A stretch of 64,000 bases of DNA from contig NZ_JAUSVX010000003.1 of NCBI RefSeq assembly GCF_030814995.1, positions 372,001-436,000 on the forward strand. Reading direction: 5' to 3'. The notes beneath the pieces were generated by a model. That model had not been told where the DNA came from, did no database searches, and worked only from the letters and a program-made list of their open reading frames with translations. Source of the DNA: Labrys wisconsinensis (lineage in GTDB: Bacteria; Pseudomonadota; Alphaproteobacteria; Rhizobiales; Labraceae). The stretch's first letter is position 1, and the number at the start of each line of letters is the position of its first letter. The position numbers were made by a program, and so were the translations under genes. Below, one piece after another: positions 51,131-59,856 of this stretch.

Positions 51131-51270
51131 CACCCGGTGGTCCGATGCTGCGGCCGCGCTCACGCCATGATCGGCAGCCATCGTCGTCGCGCAACCGTGA
51201 TGCGGGATGATTTGACCCGGCGATTCGCGATTTCTATGGTCCGTCCCGTTCCCGTCACCCGGAGATGATG

Positions 51271-52104
51271 ATGCGTTCCCTGGCCCGCAGGATGTCCGAG
51301 TTCCATGGCGAAGCGCGCGTGCGGTCCGCTGCGGCCTGGCGACGCGCGCTCGTCTGCGGCGCGGCGGCCTGTGCCCTCGCCGCGGCGGTGGCCGTGCCCG
51401 CCGCTCGAGCCGAGGACGCGGCCAAGCTCGACCGTCCGGCGATCGAGGCGATCGTCAAGGACTACCTGCTGCAGCACCCGGAAGTGATCGAGGACGCGAT
51501 CAACGTGCTGCAGGAGCGCCGCGCCACGGCCGAGGCGGAGAAGCAGCGTCAGGCGGTGAGCGCCAACAGCGACGCGATCCTGTCGGCGCCGCAGAACGCG
51601 GTGCTCGGCAACCCCAAGGGCGACGTCACGCTGGTCGAGTTCTTCGACTACAATTGCGGCTACTGCAAGCGGGCGCTGCCCGACATGCTGGGCCTCATCA
51701 ACGACGACAAGAAGCTCAAGGTGGTCCTGAAGGACTATCCGATCCTGAGCCCGGGCTCGATCGAGGCGGCAAGCGTGGCGATCGCGGTGAAGAAGCAGAT
51801 CCAGGGCGACAAGTTCCTGGAGTTCCACAAGGAGCTCCTGGCGAGCCGCGGCCAGGTCGGCAAGGACCGCGCCCTGGAAGTGGCCAAGGATGTCGGCATC
51901 GACATGAAGAAGCTGCAGGCCGACATGGCCGAGCAGGGCGTGCGTACCGCCATCGGCGAGAATCTGCGCCTCGGCGACACCCTCGGCGTCTCCGGCACGC
52001 CCTCCTACATCCTCGCCGGCGAGGTGGTGAGCGGCGCCATCGGCTACGACGCGCTCAAGGCCAAGATCGACGCCGTGCGCCAGTGCGGCAAGACCCTGTG
52101 CTGA
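51271..52104 (+). CDS. DsbA-family thiol:disulfide oxidoreductase (periplasmic)
   Basis: A 277-residue protein with a signal peptide ending in VPAARAED at about 48. The thioredoxin-like domain has the catalytic CGYC (129-132) in VEFFDYNCGYCKRALPDM and the cis-Pro in GVSGTPSYILAG. A helical N-terminal spacer (about 50-105) is typical for the Com1/DsbA-like group of alphaproteobacteria. There are three ATGs in a row at 51265-51273; GGAG at 51260 best fits the third (51271). The C-terminal CGKTLC pair is an oddity of this group. It precedes accB, where aroQ is usually placed. Confidence 0.9.
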   Translation: MRSLARRMSEFHGEARVRSAAAWRRALVCGAAACALAAAVAVPAARAEDAAKLDRPAIEAIVKDYLLQHPEVIEDAINVLQERRATAEAEKQRQAVSANSDAILSAPQNAVLGNPKGDVTLVEFFDYNCGYCKRALPDMLGLINDDKKLKVVLKDYPILSPGSIEAASVAIAVKKQIQGDKFLEFHKELLASRGQVGKDRALEVAKDVGIDMKKLQADMAEQGVRTAIGENLRLGDTLGVSGTPSYILAGEVVSGAIGYDALKAKIDAVRQCGKTLC

Positions 52105-52418
52105 GATCGCTCCCGGAATTGGGGATGGCCGTGCGCGCGGCTTTGCCTTCTCGGCGCCACAGCCTATAAGGGCCGGGATCCGACCGGACGCGCCGAGGCA
52201 CGGCGCGGCCGGTTTCCCCTGGCGTGACATCGAGGCATGGCGCTCGTCGACCTTCTCAACGGCCCCCGGTTGATGCCGGCCGCGCGCGGACCCTCGGTCC
52301 GCCGGCAGCGGCATCTCTCGTCCGCCCATGGCGGGCAGACGGGCTTGCCCGCGTCCCGGCGGACCGCCGGCTCGAGACAACGACGATGGGCGGTCCAGCC
52401 CGACCAAGAAGGCAAGGC
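52105..52418. other. Intergenic region dsbA-like / accB, lacking the expected aroQ
   Basis: About 314 bp with no intact gene. In other Hyphomicrobiales aroQ (3-dehydroquinate dehydratase, about 440 bp) lies here. A frame at 52237 begins MALVDLLNGPRLMPAARGPS, which recalls the LNGPNLNLLG opening of AroQ but loses similarity at once. AAGAAGGCAAGG before 52419 is the accB ribosome site. Confidence 0.4.
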
Positions 52419-52895
52419 ATGACGATGTCGCGAACCACCAAGTCCGGAATCGATCCCGAGCTGATCCGAGAGCTCGCCAATCTCCTGACCGAGACGGATC
52501 TGTCCGAGATCGAGGTGCAGCAGGCGGACCTGCGCATCCGCGTGGCGCGCCAGTTCGCCGTCACGGCGACGGTGCCTGTGGCCGCGCCGGCGGCCGTTCC
52601 GGTTGTGGCGGCGGTGCCCGCCCCGGCTGCGGCGCCGGCGGAGCTCGACCCGGCCAATCATCCCGGCGTGCTGAAATCGCCGATGGTCGGCACCGCCTAT
52701 CGCGGCGCCGCGCCCGGTGCCAAGCCTTTCGTCGAGGTCGGCTCCAAGGTGAGCCAGGGCGACCGCGTGCTGATCGTCGAGGCGATGAAGACCTTCAACG
52801 ACATCGTCGCCACCCGCTCGGGCACGGTCACGGCGCTGCTGATCGAGGACAAGCAGCCGGTGGAATACGGCCAGCCCCTGATGATCGTCGAATAA
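52419..52895 (+). CDS. accB: Biotin carboxyl carrier protein of acetyl-CoA carboxylase
   Basis: A 158-residue protein. The N-terminal helix (IDPELIRELANLLTETDLSE) is followed by an Ala/Pro-rich linker (about 50-75) and the C-terminal biotinyl domain with the biotin-accepting Lys124 in VEAMKTFNDI, inside SPMVGTAYRGAAPGAKPFVE and the GTVTALLIEDKQPVEYGQPL end. It carries CO2 from AccC to the carboxyltransferase for malonyl-CoA synthesis. ATGs at 52419 and 52425 are both in frame. It is 6 bp before accC. Confidence 0.97.
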   Translation: MTMSRTTKSGIDPELIRELANLLTETDLSEIEVQQADLRIRVARQFAVTATVPVAAPAAVPVVAAVPAPAAAPAELDPANHPGVLKSPMVGTAYRGAAPGAKPFVEVGSKVSQGDRVLIVEAMKTFNDIVATRSGTVTALLIEDKQPVEYGQPLMIVE

Positions 52896-52901
52896 CGGGC
52901 G

Positions 52902-54266
52902 ATGCGGATGTTCGAGAAGATCCTCATCGCCAATCGAGGTGAGATCGCCCTCCGCGTGCTGCGCGCCTGCAAGGAGCTCGGCATCGCCACGGTCGCGGTG
53001 CATTCGACCGCCGATGCCGAGGCCATGCACGTCAAGCTCGCCGACGAGAGCGTGTGCATCGGGCCGCCGCCAGCGCGCGAGAGCTACCTCAACATTCCCG
53101 CGCTGATCGCCGCCTGCGAGATCACCGGCGCCGAGGCGGTCCATCCCGGCTACGGCTTCCTCTCGGAGAACGCCCGCTTCGCCGACATCCTCGACCAGCA
53201 CGGCATCGCCTTCATCGGCCCCAAGGCCGAGCATATCCGGATGATGGGCGACAAGATCGAGGCCAAGCGCACGGCCAGGCGCCTCGGCATCCCCTGCGTG
53301 CCCGGCTCGGACGGCGGCGTCGACAATGACGAGGACGCGGCCCGCATCGCCGAGGAGATCGGCTATCCCGTGCTGATCAAGGCCGCCGCCGGCGGCGGCG
53401 GGCGCGGCATGAAGGTCGCGAAGACGCCCGAGGATCTGTCCGACGCCCTGGCGACGGCGAGGGCGGAGGCTCGCGCCGCCTTCGGGGACGACGCGGTCTA
53501 TCTGGAAAAATACCTGGCCAAGCCGCGCCATATCGAGCTGCAGATCCTCGGCGACGGCCAGGGCCATGCCATCCATCTCGGCGAGCGCGACTGCTCGCTG
53601 CAGCGCCGCCACCAGAAGGTCTGGGAGGAAGGCCCCTCGCCCGCCCTCAACGCCTCCCAGCGCGCCAGGATCGGCGAGACCGTGGCCAAGGCCATGATCG
53701 ATCTCGGCTATGTCGGGGTCGGCACCGTCGAGTTCCTCTATGAGAACGGCGAGTTCTACTTCATCGAGATGAACACCCGCATCCAGGTGGAGCATCCGGT
53801 GACGGAGATGATCACCGGCATCGATCTGGTCAACGAGCAGATCAAGATCGCGGCCGGCTCGCCCCTGTCGATCAGGCAGTCCGACATCCAGCTCGAAGGC
53901 CATGCCATCGAGTGCCGCATCAACGCCGAGAACGCCGCCACCTTCCGCCCCTCGCCCGGCACCATCACCTATTTCCATCCGCCTGGCGGCCTCGGCGTGC
54001 GCGTGGATTCGGCGGTCTACCAGGGCTACCGCATCCCGCCCTATTACGATTCGCTGATCGGCAAGCTGATCGTGCACGGGCGCAACCGCACGGAATGCCT
54101 GATGCGCCTGCGCCGGGCCATCGACGAGTTCGTGGTCGACGGCGTGGAGACGACGCTGCCGCTGTTCCGCACCCTGGTGCGCAACCCCGACATGCAGAAC
54201 GGCCTCTACGACATCCACTGGCTGGAGGGCTTTCTCGAAGCCGGCGGCATGGACGGGGTGGCGTGA
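52902..54266 (+). CDS. accC: Biotin carboxylase subunit of acetyl-CoA carboxylase
   Basis: A 454-residue enzyme with the biotin carboxylase N-domain ([20 protein letters not shown]), ATP-grasp domain ([16 protein letters not shown], and [20 protein letters not shown] with the catalytic Glu/Arg residues), and C-domain ([20 protein letters not shown]). It carboxylates the biotin of AccB with bicarbonate and ATP. ATGs at 52902 and 52908 are both in frame. Immediately followed by aat. Confidence 0.98.
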   Translation: MRMFEKILIANRGEIALRVLRACKELGIATVAVHSTADAEAMHVKLADESVCIGPPPARESYLNIPALIAACEITGAEAVHPGYGFLSENARFADILDQHGIAFIGPKAEHIRMMGDKIEAKRTARRLGIPCVPGSDGGVDNDEDAARIAEEIGYPVLIKAAAGGGGRGMKVAKTPEDLSDALATARAEARAAFGDDAVYLEKYLAKPRHIELQILGDGQGHAIHLGERDCSLQRRHQKVWEEGPSPALNASQRARIGETVAKAMIDLGYVGVGTVEFLYENGEFYFIEMNTRIQVEHPVTEMITGIDLVNEQIKIAAGSPLSIRQSDIQLEGHAIECRINAENAATFRPSPGTITYFHPPGGLGVRVDSAVYQGYRIPPYYDSLIGKLIVHGRNRTECLMRLRRAIDEFVVDGVETTLPLFRTLVRNPDMQNGLYDIHWLEGFLEAGGMDGVA

Positions 54267-54329
54267 CGGCCCGGCCGGGCCTTTCTCCGGCTGGCGGACG
54301 GCCGGTGCCGGCGATATCCTGATCGCGCC

Positions 54330-55022
54330 ATGTCGAAGGTCGCCAACCTCCTCGTCGAGATCACGCCGCAGGTGCTGCTGAAGGCCTATGCCTGCGGCAT
54401 CTTCCCGATGGCGGAGAGCGCCGACGACCCCGGCCTCTACTGGATCGAGCCGGAGCGGCGCGGCGTCATCCCGCTCGGCGGGCTGGTCGTGTCGAAGCGT
54501 CTGGCGCGCACGGTGCGGGCCGACCGCTACGAGGTCTGCGTCGACCGCGATTTCGAGGCGGTGGTCGCCGCCTGCGCCGCGCCGGCGCCGGGCCGGCGCA
54601 CCACCTGGATCAACCGGCGCATCCGCAAGCTCTACGGCGACCTCTTCGCGGCCGGCCATTGCCATACCGTCGAGGTCTATGACGGGCCGGATCTCGTCGG
54701 CGGCCTCTACGGCGTCGACCTCGCCGGCGCCTTCTTCGGCGAGAGCATGTTCCATCGGGCGAGCGACGCCTCGAAGATCGCGCTGGTGCACCTGGTGGCG
54801 CGGCTGCGCCGCGGCGGCTACAGCCTGCTCGACACCCAGTTCGTCACCGACCACCTCACCAGCCTCGGCGCCGTCGAAGTGCCGCGGCGCGACTATCACC
54901 GCCTGCTGGAACGGGCGCTCACCCTGGACGGCGATTTCTTCACCTGGCCGCGCGACCAGCGGGTGACGGGGGTCGAGGCCCTGGCGGCGCTGAAGCCCGA
55001 TCGAAACGGCCCGCGGGATTGA
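54330..55022 (+). CDS. aat: Leucyl/phenylalanyl-tRNA-protein transferase
   Basis: A 230-residue enzyme that adds Leu or Phe to proteins starting with Arg or Lys, marking them for ClpS/ClpAP. Landmarks: [54 protein letters not shown] and [20 protein letters not shown]. It is 63 bp after accC, the usual accB-accC-aat order of this order of bacteria. Confidence 0.97.
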   Translation: MSKVANLLVEITPQVLLKAYACGIFPMAESADDPGLYWIEPERRGVIPLGGLVVSKRLARTVRADRYEVCVDRDFEAVVAACAAPAPGRRTTWINRRIRKLYGDLFAAGHCHTVEVYDGPDLVGGLYGVDLAGAFFGESMFHRASDASKIALVHLVARLRRGGYSLLDTQFVTDHLTSLGAVEVPRRDYHRLLERALTLDGDFFTWPRDQRVTGVEALAALKPDRNGPRD

Positions 55023-55071
55023 AGAGCCGTCGGCCGAGGGCCGCCTCGGAATCTCCGCCGTTGCGGGCCCG

Positions 55072-55443
55072 TCACGCCCCGGCCACCGCCTCGCCGATCG
55101 ACGGGCGTGGTTTTACCTGGACATAAATGGCGTCCGGACGCTCGGCGAAATAGCGAAACAGTGCCGGGCACAGCCAGCCTTCGGCATCGAGCTCGTGCGA
55201 ATAGTAGATATTTCCGCTGCCCTCCGCGCGCCGCCAGTCCAGGCGGAACTGGTGTCCCGGGAACGGACTGGCGGAAAAGACCAGCACGAAGCCGTTGCCG
55301 GCGTCCGATATCCGCTCCGTGACGCGGTCGATCATCGTGTCGGCGCCGCCGACGAAGGGTTCGGCCGACAGGCCGACGCGCGGGTCGTCGAAGACCCACA
55401 TGCCGAGATAGCGGTAGGGTGCGATGATGTTGATGGCGTTCAT
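55072..55443 (-). CDS. Small conserved protein (probably DUF6717-like)
   Basis: A 123-residue protein with several conserved-looking blocks: INIIAPYRYLGMWVFDDPRV, PFPGHQFRLDWRRAEGSGNI, YYSHELDAEGWLCPALFRYF and AIYVQVKP. The Trp/Tyr-rich beta pattern suggests a compact enzyme-like or binding domain; no signal peptide. From memory it belongs to a small family named DUF6717; function unknown. It converges on aat. Confidence 0.7.
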   Translation of the reverse strand: MNAINIIAPYRYLGMWVFDDPRVGLSAEPFVGGADTMIDRVTERISDAGNGFVLVFSASPFPGHQFRLDWRRAEGSGNIYYSHELDAEGWLCPALFRYFAERPDAIYVQVKPRPSIGEAVAGA

Positions 55444-55555
55444 CGGACTGTCGAACCCAGCGGCCGGATCGTTGCGGACAGCTAGCGGCTTTCCCTACGC
55501 ACGACAACCACCGCGGTCGGTCCGGCCGCCGAGGCCTGCCGGGATGCGTCCCGCC

Positions 55556-56752
55556 TCACCCCCGGGTGAGGCGGGCGCGCCAGGCCTTCAGGCTCTCGTA
55601 GAGCGGCTTGTTCTGCTTGATCGAGCGCACCAGGGCGGTGCGCAGCCGGGCGCCGAGCGCCACGGCGACGCCGCGGGCCGTGACGGGATGGGTGACGTCG
55701 AACATCGCCACCTCGGCATTGGACCAGGTGTCCTTGTAGCGGGCGTCGCCGACGCCGAAATCGATCTGGTGCACGCCTCGGGCGCAGCACTCCTCGATGA
55801 GGCCCATCAGCAGCATCTCGCCCGGGCTGTAGCGGGCCAGCGGGTGCTCCTGGTCGAAGGACTGGACCATCAGCGAGAACTGGTCGCGATGGCGCAGGCC
55901 GCCGCGCACCGCGATGACGGCGCCACCGACCTCGACTCCGTGGAATTCGAGGCCGCCCTCGCCCCCCAGGCCGGCAAGCGCCGCCTCGCGCAGGAAGGCT
56001 GCCGTGCCCGGTGAGGAAAACGGATCGTCGGCGCCCATCGCCTGCAGGCGCTTGGCCTTCTGCGCGAAGAAGGCCTCGGTCAGCCGGTCGACGCAGGCGG
56101 GCGAGCCGGCGTGCAAGGCCAGGTTGGCGCCGGCCTCGGCGAAGCGCTTGGCCTTGCTGCGCAGCTTGCGGCGGCCGTCGGCGGAGAGCTGGGCCTCCAT
56201 GAAGCCGGCATAGCCGCTCTCGATGCGGATGAAGCGGACATTGTCGGGCGAAGGCTGGCGGGGCAGCGTGGCGAAGGGGTGCGGCGCGCCGAACCAGCTC
56301 TCGGGCTGGTAGGCCAGGATCAGGAGGTCCGCGCCGGCAGCCGCGCAATAGTCGTCCAGCAGCGTCTCGACCGCCGCCGGTGTCAGCGTGCGGGCGAAAG
56401 ACGGGTCGACGAGCGGCATGTTGATGTTGACGTGGCTGCCGCCGAGATAATGGGCGCTCGCCGCCAGGCGGCCGGCCTTGACGCCGAAGGGCAGGATCGC
56501 CACCACCCGGCCGGCGCCGTCGCGCACCACGCCGATCCGTGCCTCCAGGCCCGCCTCGGCGGCGGCGTGGCGCACCCAGGCGGCGATGAAGTCGAAGCGC
56601 TGGTAGGGGCTGATCGCCGCGCGGCGCTCCAGCGCGCGCCAGTCTTCGGCGACCGCGTCGATCCCGGCCGCGACCGTGACCGCCATGCCCGCCGCCGCCT
56701 CGCTCGCCGTGTCGAGAAGCACGGAGGGATCGCTCGACAGCACGTCCGCCAT
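55556..56752 (-). CDS. GNAT-superfamily acyltransferase (BioF2/CelD-like)
   Basis: A 398-residue protein of the FemAB/GNAT 'acetyltransferase 6' group: WRALERRAAISPYQRFDFIA, then RIGVVRDGAGRVVAILPFGV, GGSHVNINMPLVDP, and the acyl-CoA-binding half with FHGVEVGGAVIAVRGGLRHR and DFGVGDARYKDTWSNAEVAM. Such proteins occur near exopolysaccharide and cell envelope genes; the acceptor here is not known. The start at 56752 is the first that leads into the family region. It is 98 bp downstream of the DUF2155 gene. Confidence 0.82.
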   Translation of the reverse strand: MADVLSSDPSVLLDTASEAAAGMAVTVAAGIDAVAEDWRALERRAAISPYQRFDFIAAWVRHAAAEAGLEARIGVVRDGAGRVVAILPFGVKAGRLAASAHYLGGSHVNINMPLVDPSFARTLTPAAVETLLDDYCAAAGADLLILAYQPESWFGAPHPFATLPRQPSPDNVRFIRIESGYAGFMEAQLSADGRRKLRSKAKRFAEAGANLALHAGSPACVDRLTEAFFAQKAKRLQAMGADDPFSSPGTAAFLREAALAGLGGEGGLEFHGVEVGGAVIAVRGGLRHRDQFSLMVQSFDQEHPLARYSPGEMLLMGLIEECCARGVHQIDFGVGDARYKDTWSNAEVAMFDVTHPVTARGVAVALGARLRTALVRSIKQNKPLYESLKAWRARLTRG

Positions 56753-56850
56753 GGGGAGGCTCCAGGGGCGCGCGCAGGCAGCCGTAGCCGGCGCGTTCGA
56801 AGCGCGACACTGCCGCAATCGGGTGAATCCGGCGTAAACGCCGCGCTCGG

Positions 56851-57402
56851 TCAGTCGACCGGCGCGTTGGGATCGGCGGGTGCGTTGAACAGGTCGCCCG
56901 GCTCGCCCATGTCGGGCGCGGGCTGGTCGGCCGGCGCCGGCTGCGCCTGCCCCTTGCGTGGCTTGGCCGGCTTCTTGGTGTCGGCCGCGACCGGCGTCGG
57001 GACTTCCTCCGTCGGCTTCCCGCCTTTGCAGTCGGTCAGCCAGACGTCGTAGACGGGATGCTCCACCGCGTGCAGGCCGGGGCTGTCCGCGAACATCCAG
57101 CCGGTGAAGATGCGCTTGGTCTGCTTCTGCAGCGTGATCTCGTCGACCTCGATGAAGGAGGTGGTCTGCGGGTTCTCGGTGGCCGAGCGGCTGTAGCACA
57201 CCCGCGGCGTCACCTGCAGGGCGCCGAACTGCACGGTCTCGTCGATGGCGACGTCGAAGGAGATGATCTTGCCGGAGATCTTGTCGAGGCCGCTGAACAC
57301 GGCGACCGGGTTCTTGATCCGCTCGGCATGGGCCGGGGCCGCCAGCGCGGCCACGGCCAGCACGGAAAGACCCGGAACCAGAATACGCCGCAGAAGCTGC
57401 AT
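56851..57402 (-). CDS. DUF2155-domain periplasmic protein
   Basis: A 183-residue secreted protein. Signal peptide MQLLRRILVPGLSVLAVAAL with a cleavage after PAHAE. The conserved DUF2155 block runs from ISGKIISFDVAIDETVQFGA through RVCYSRSATENPQTTSFIEV to IFTGWMFADSPGLHAVEHPV and YDVWLTDCK. The two Cys probably form a disulfide. A Pro/Lys/Ala-rich tail (about 140-175) follows. Function unknown; its constant neighbour is the NDUFA12-type gene. Confidence 0.9.
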   Translation of the reverse strand: MQLLRRILVPGLSVLAVAALAAPAHAERIKNPVAVFSGLDKISGKIISFDVAIDETVQFGALQVTPRVCYSRSATENPQTTSFIEVDEITLQKQTKRIFTGWMFADSPGLHAVEHPVYDVWLTDCKGGKPTEEVPTPVAADTKKPAKPRKGQAQPAPADQPAPDMGEPGDLFNAPADPNAPVD

Positions 57403-57498
57403 CGTGCCGCCGTCAATGGAGAATCGGGCGGGGCAGTCCCGCCGCGAGGCCGGCGGGACGCTTAACATGAGGAGGGGGGCGGAAAAAGGGCGCCCGCC

Positions 57499-57909
57499 TC
57501 AGTTCCCCGGCGTCCAGGCCTGATAATCGCCGGTGGCGGAGGGGCGATGACCGCTGGCGAGCGTCGAGCCCCTGGGGCGGTAGGCCTTGGCCGTGCCGGT
57601 CAGATTCGGGCGGTGCGGCTTCTGCCAATCGCGCGGGGTGTATTGGGCCTCGCTCGGCGGCACGTCGATCTGGTGATGCATCCAGCCCCACCAGCCCGGC
57701 GGGATGGCGGAGGCCTCGGCATAGCCGGCATAGATGACCCAGCGCCGCTGCACGCCGATGGTCGGGTCCACCGCGCCGCCGCGGGTGCGGTAATAGACGT
57801 TGCCGAACTCGTCCTCGCCGACCCGCTCGCCGAAGCGCGAGGTGTAGAAGCGCGTGCCGATCGTCGCGCTGTTCCACCAGGTGAAGATCTTGGCGAGGAA
57901 GTTTCTCAT
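57499..57909 (-). CDS. NDUFA12-type accessory subunit of NADH:ubiquinone oxidoreductase
   Basis: A 136-residue protein matching the alphaproteobacterial/mitochondrial B17.2 (NDUFA12) accessory subunit of complex I: GTRFYTSRFGERVGEDEFGN, YYRTRGG, RRWVIYAGYAEASAIPPGWW, GWMHHQIDVPP and HRPNLTGTAKAYRP. It binds the peripheral arm of complex I. It precedes DUF2155 by 96 bp on the same strand. Confidence 0.95.
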   Translation of the reverse strand: MRNFLAKIFTWWNSATIGTRFYTSRFGERVGEDEFGNVYYRTRGGAVDPTIGVQRRWVIYAGYAEASAIPPGWWGWMHHQIDVPPSEAQYTPRDWQKPHRPNLTGTAKAYRPRGSTLASGHRPSATGDYQAWTPGN

Positions 57910-58102
57910 GGCCGACGTCCTTCCCGCGCCGCCGGGACCGGCGCCGCGTCCCGTTTCTCTACAGGCCGGCGCCCGTGGCGACAAGTGCGGGCTGGCGGGA
58001 TCGAGCGTGGAGGTGGGCCGTGCTTGCTCGCCGCGTCCCGGCTCCGTCACCAGGAGCACCGGCCGCGGTCGCGAGAACACGGCGATCGTTGCGTTCGCGT
58101 GG

Positions 58103-58199
58103 ATGGGCGGATCAAGTCCGCCCATGACGGCTGAGAATGGTGCAACCGTTGCCGCCCTTCCCGCAACCGTTCCGTCATGGCCGGGCTTGACCCGGCCAT
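58103..58199. repeat. Pair of inverted palindromic repeat units
   Basis: Hairpin 1: ATGGGCGGA-TCAAG-TCCGCCCAT (58103-58125). Hairpin 2: ATGGCCGGG-CTTGA-CCCGGCCAT (58177-58199). Both have perfect 9-bp stems, and the loops TCAAG and CTTGA are reverse complements, so the two are the same element in opposite orientation with compensatory changes in the stem. The stretch between them also contains two GCAACCGTT repeats. This is a common palindromic intergenic repeat in Hyphomicrobiales. Confidence 0.8.
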
Positions 58200-58333
58200 C
58201 CCGACGAAATCGTTCGATTTCGTAGCGAACACGACGAATGCATGGAGAGGCGCCTGCCGATGGCGCACAGAAGGCAACGAGGGTCGAGGTCCCTGAGAAA
58301 TGGTTGTCGATAGCGCCGGGTCGAGCCCGGCCC

Positions 58334-59269
58334 TCACAGCGTGGCGATGCGCTCGGTCAGCAGCCTGTAGAACCCGTCGGCGTCGACGTCGCGCAGCACC
58401 ATGGCGTTCTTCGGCCGGTCGGTGACGCCCCACCAGTCCACCACCGTCATGCCCATGGTCAGGCTGGAGGCAGTCTCGATCTCGACATTGACGCCCCGGC
58501 CGGCGAAGAGCTCGGGCTTCAGCAGCCAAGCGATGACGCAGGGGTCGTGCAGCGGCCCGCCCTCGCTGCCGTATTTCTGCACGTCGAAGCGCTCGAAGAA
58601 ATCGAGCCACTCGGCTGCAGCGCTTGCGACTTTCGTGCCGACGGCGCGCAGGGCCGCGATGCGCGGGGCGGTGGTCAGCGCCTTGTGGGTGCAGTCGAGC
58701 GGGATCATGGTGATCGGCGCGCCGCAGCCGAACACGATCTGCGCCGCCTGCGGGTCGACATAGATGTTGAACTCGGCGGCGGGCGTGGTGTTGCCGCCCT
58801 CGAAGAAGCCGCCGCCCATCAGCACGATCTCGCGGATGCGCGGGGCGATGCGCGGCTCGCGGGCGAGCGCCAGCGCGATGTTGGTGAGCGGCCCGAGCGG
58901 GCACAGCGTCACCGTGCCGGCCTCGCGCGTCATCAGGGTCTCGATGATGAAGTCGACGGCGTGGCGCTTGTCGAGCGGCATGGTCGGCTCGGGCAGGACC
59001 GGGCCGTCGAGGCCAGTCTTGCCGTGCACCTGCTCGGCCGTGACCAGCGTGCGCAGCAGCGGCCGGTCGGCGCCGGCGCAGACCGTGACACCGGTGCGCC
59101 CGGCGAGCTCGCAGACGATGCGCACGTTGCGGCTGGTCAGCGCCAGCGGCACGTTGCCGGCAACGGCGGTGATGCCCAGCACCTCCAGCTCCGGGCTGGC
59201 GAGGGCGAGGAGCAGCGCGAGGGCGTCGTCCTGGCCGGGATCGGTGTCGATGATGATGGGACGGGGCAT
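58334..59269 (-). CDS. Nucleoside hydrolase (inosine/uridine-preferring family)
   Basis: A 311-residue enzyme that splits ribonucleosides into base and ribose. The calcium-binding DTDPGQDD lies at 8-15. Other family marks: GITAVAGNVPLALTSRNVRI, EQVHGKTGLDGPVLPEP, CPLGPLTNIALALAREP, LMGGGFFEGGNTTPAAEFNI and EGGPLHDPCVIAWLL with the catalytic His. No signal peptide, so it works in the cytoplasm on salvaged nucleosides. It is alone and divergent from nrdJ. Confidence 0.93.
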   Translation of the reverse strand: MPRPIIIDTDPGQDDALALLLALASPELEVLGITAVAGNVPLALTSRNVRIVCELAGRTGVTVCAGADRPLLRTLVTAEQVHGKTGLDGPVLPEPTMPLDKRHAVDFIIETLMTREAGTVTLCPLGPLTNIALALAREPRIAPRIREIVLMGGGFFEGGNTTPAAEFNIYVDPQAAQIVFGCGAPITMIPLDCTHKALTTAPRIAALRAVGTKVASAAAEWLDFFERFDVQKYGSEGGPLHDPCVIAWLLKPELFAGRGVNVEIETASSLTMGMTVVDWWGVTDRPKNAMVLRDVDADGFYRLLTERIATL

Positions 59270-59593
59270 GAGGCGGCGACTCGTTGGGGATGGGGCGACC
59301 TTGGACCGCCCCCGATTCGCGCGCAAGCGCAGGACCGATTCGAGCCCTCGCCGCACGGCGCGACGCGCGGCGGAAAGGCCTGTCGGCTCCGATGGTTTGC
59401 CGGCACTGCCGACACATCGGACGAGATCCCGGCCCGATCCGGCTTGCGCCGCGGCCGCCGCACTTGTGGCGACATGGTTAACAAATCGTGACCAAAGAAT
59501 GACAGCTTCTCCACAACCCCGGCCTTGCGAATCTCGAAGCAATTCCGGAGGTTTGCTCCTGTCCCCTCACATTGCGCCCACAATCCACATGTC
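59270..59593. other. Intergenic region upstream of the nrdJ promoter
   Basis: About 320 bp without a recognisable gene. A CCACAAT at 59578-59584 repeats the first half of the NrdR-box-like site 16 bp further on. The part 59470-59600 is A/T-richer, as expected near a promoter. A GGTTAACAAATC stretch at 59476-59487 stands out. Confidence 0.4.
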
Positions 59594-59641
59594 CCACAAT
59601 ATGTGGTGTTGACGCCCTTTTTCCGACACCAAATCTTGACG
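59594..59641 (+). promoter_or_regulatory. Tandem NrdR-box-like sites upstream of nrdJ
   Basis: Site 1, CCACAATATGTGGTGT (59594-59609), agrees with the NrdR consensus ACACAATATATWGTGT at 13 of 16 positions. Site 2, ACACCAAATCTTGACG (59626-59641), agrees at 10 of 16 and starts exactly 32 bp later, the usual three-turn spacing of NrdR pairs. Site 2 overlaps the -35 box, which fits repression by NrdR when dATP is plentiful. Confidence 0.65.
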
Positions 59642-59664
59642 GCAGGTGGGCCCGTGCCTACATT
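59636..59664 (+). promoter_or_regulatory. Sigma-70 promoter of nrdJ
   Basis: TTGACG (59636-59641), 17-bp spacer, TACATT (59659-59664): 5/6 and 4/6 matches to TTGACA and TATAAT. Predicted start of transcription at about 59671, giving a leader of roughly 185 nt. Confidence 0.65.
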
Positions 59665-59670
59665 CCTCCT

Positions 59671-59856
59671 ATGGTCGAAAGCGGTTGCGGCGGTGGCGAC
59701 ACCGAGGGCGCCACCCAGGGAACAAAGCCTGGCGTCCGTTCGTAAACCCGGGGGGTAACGAGCTCCCGCGGCGCGTATGCAGGGAACACAAGCAGAGTTT
59801 CGGACCGAGCCGGGCGTTGGCACGGCGCGGCTCTCTGCGTCTTAATTTTCAGGGCG
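59671..59856 (+). ncRNA. Hairpin-rich 5' leader of nrdJ
   Basis: Three stem-loops are visible. P1: 59706-59713 with 59730-59737 (8 bp, one G-U). P2: CGGGGG 59749-59754 with CTCCCG 59763-59768. P3: GAGCCG 59807-59812 with CGGCTC 59828-59833, extended by CAGAG/CTCTG and followed by TTAATTTT just before the start codon, like an attenuator or translation switch. A GGGAAC element occurs twice (59718-59723, 59782-59787). I did not find the GCCACTG box of cobalamin riboswitches, so the ligand, if any, is open. Confidence 0.45.

Noticed and set aside
52237-52422. Frame with LLNGPR as a true short aroQ
   Set aside because: Similarity stops after five residues and the rest is Arg/Gln/Ser-rich; treated at most as a scar.
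52164-54899. 911-codon - strand frame opposite accB, accC and aat
   Set aside because: Shadow of highly conserved + strand genes; no recognisable domain.
59671-59856. Cobalamin riboswitch upstream of nrdJ
   Set aside because: The GCCACTG B12 box and the conserved core order were not found, although GGGAAC elements are present; kept only as an unassigned leader.
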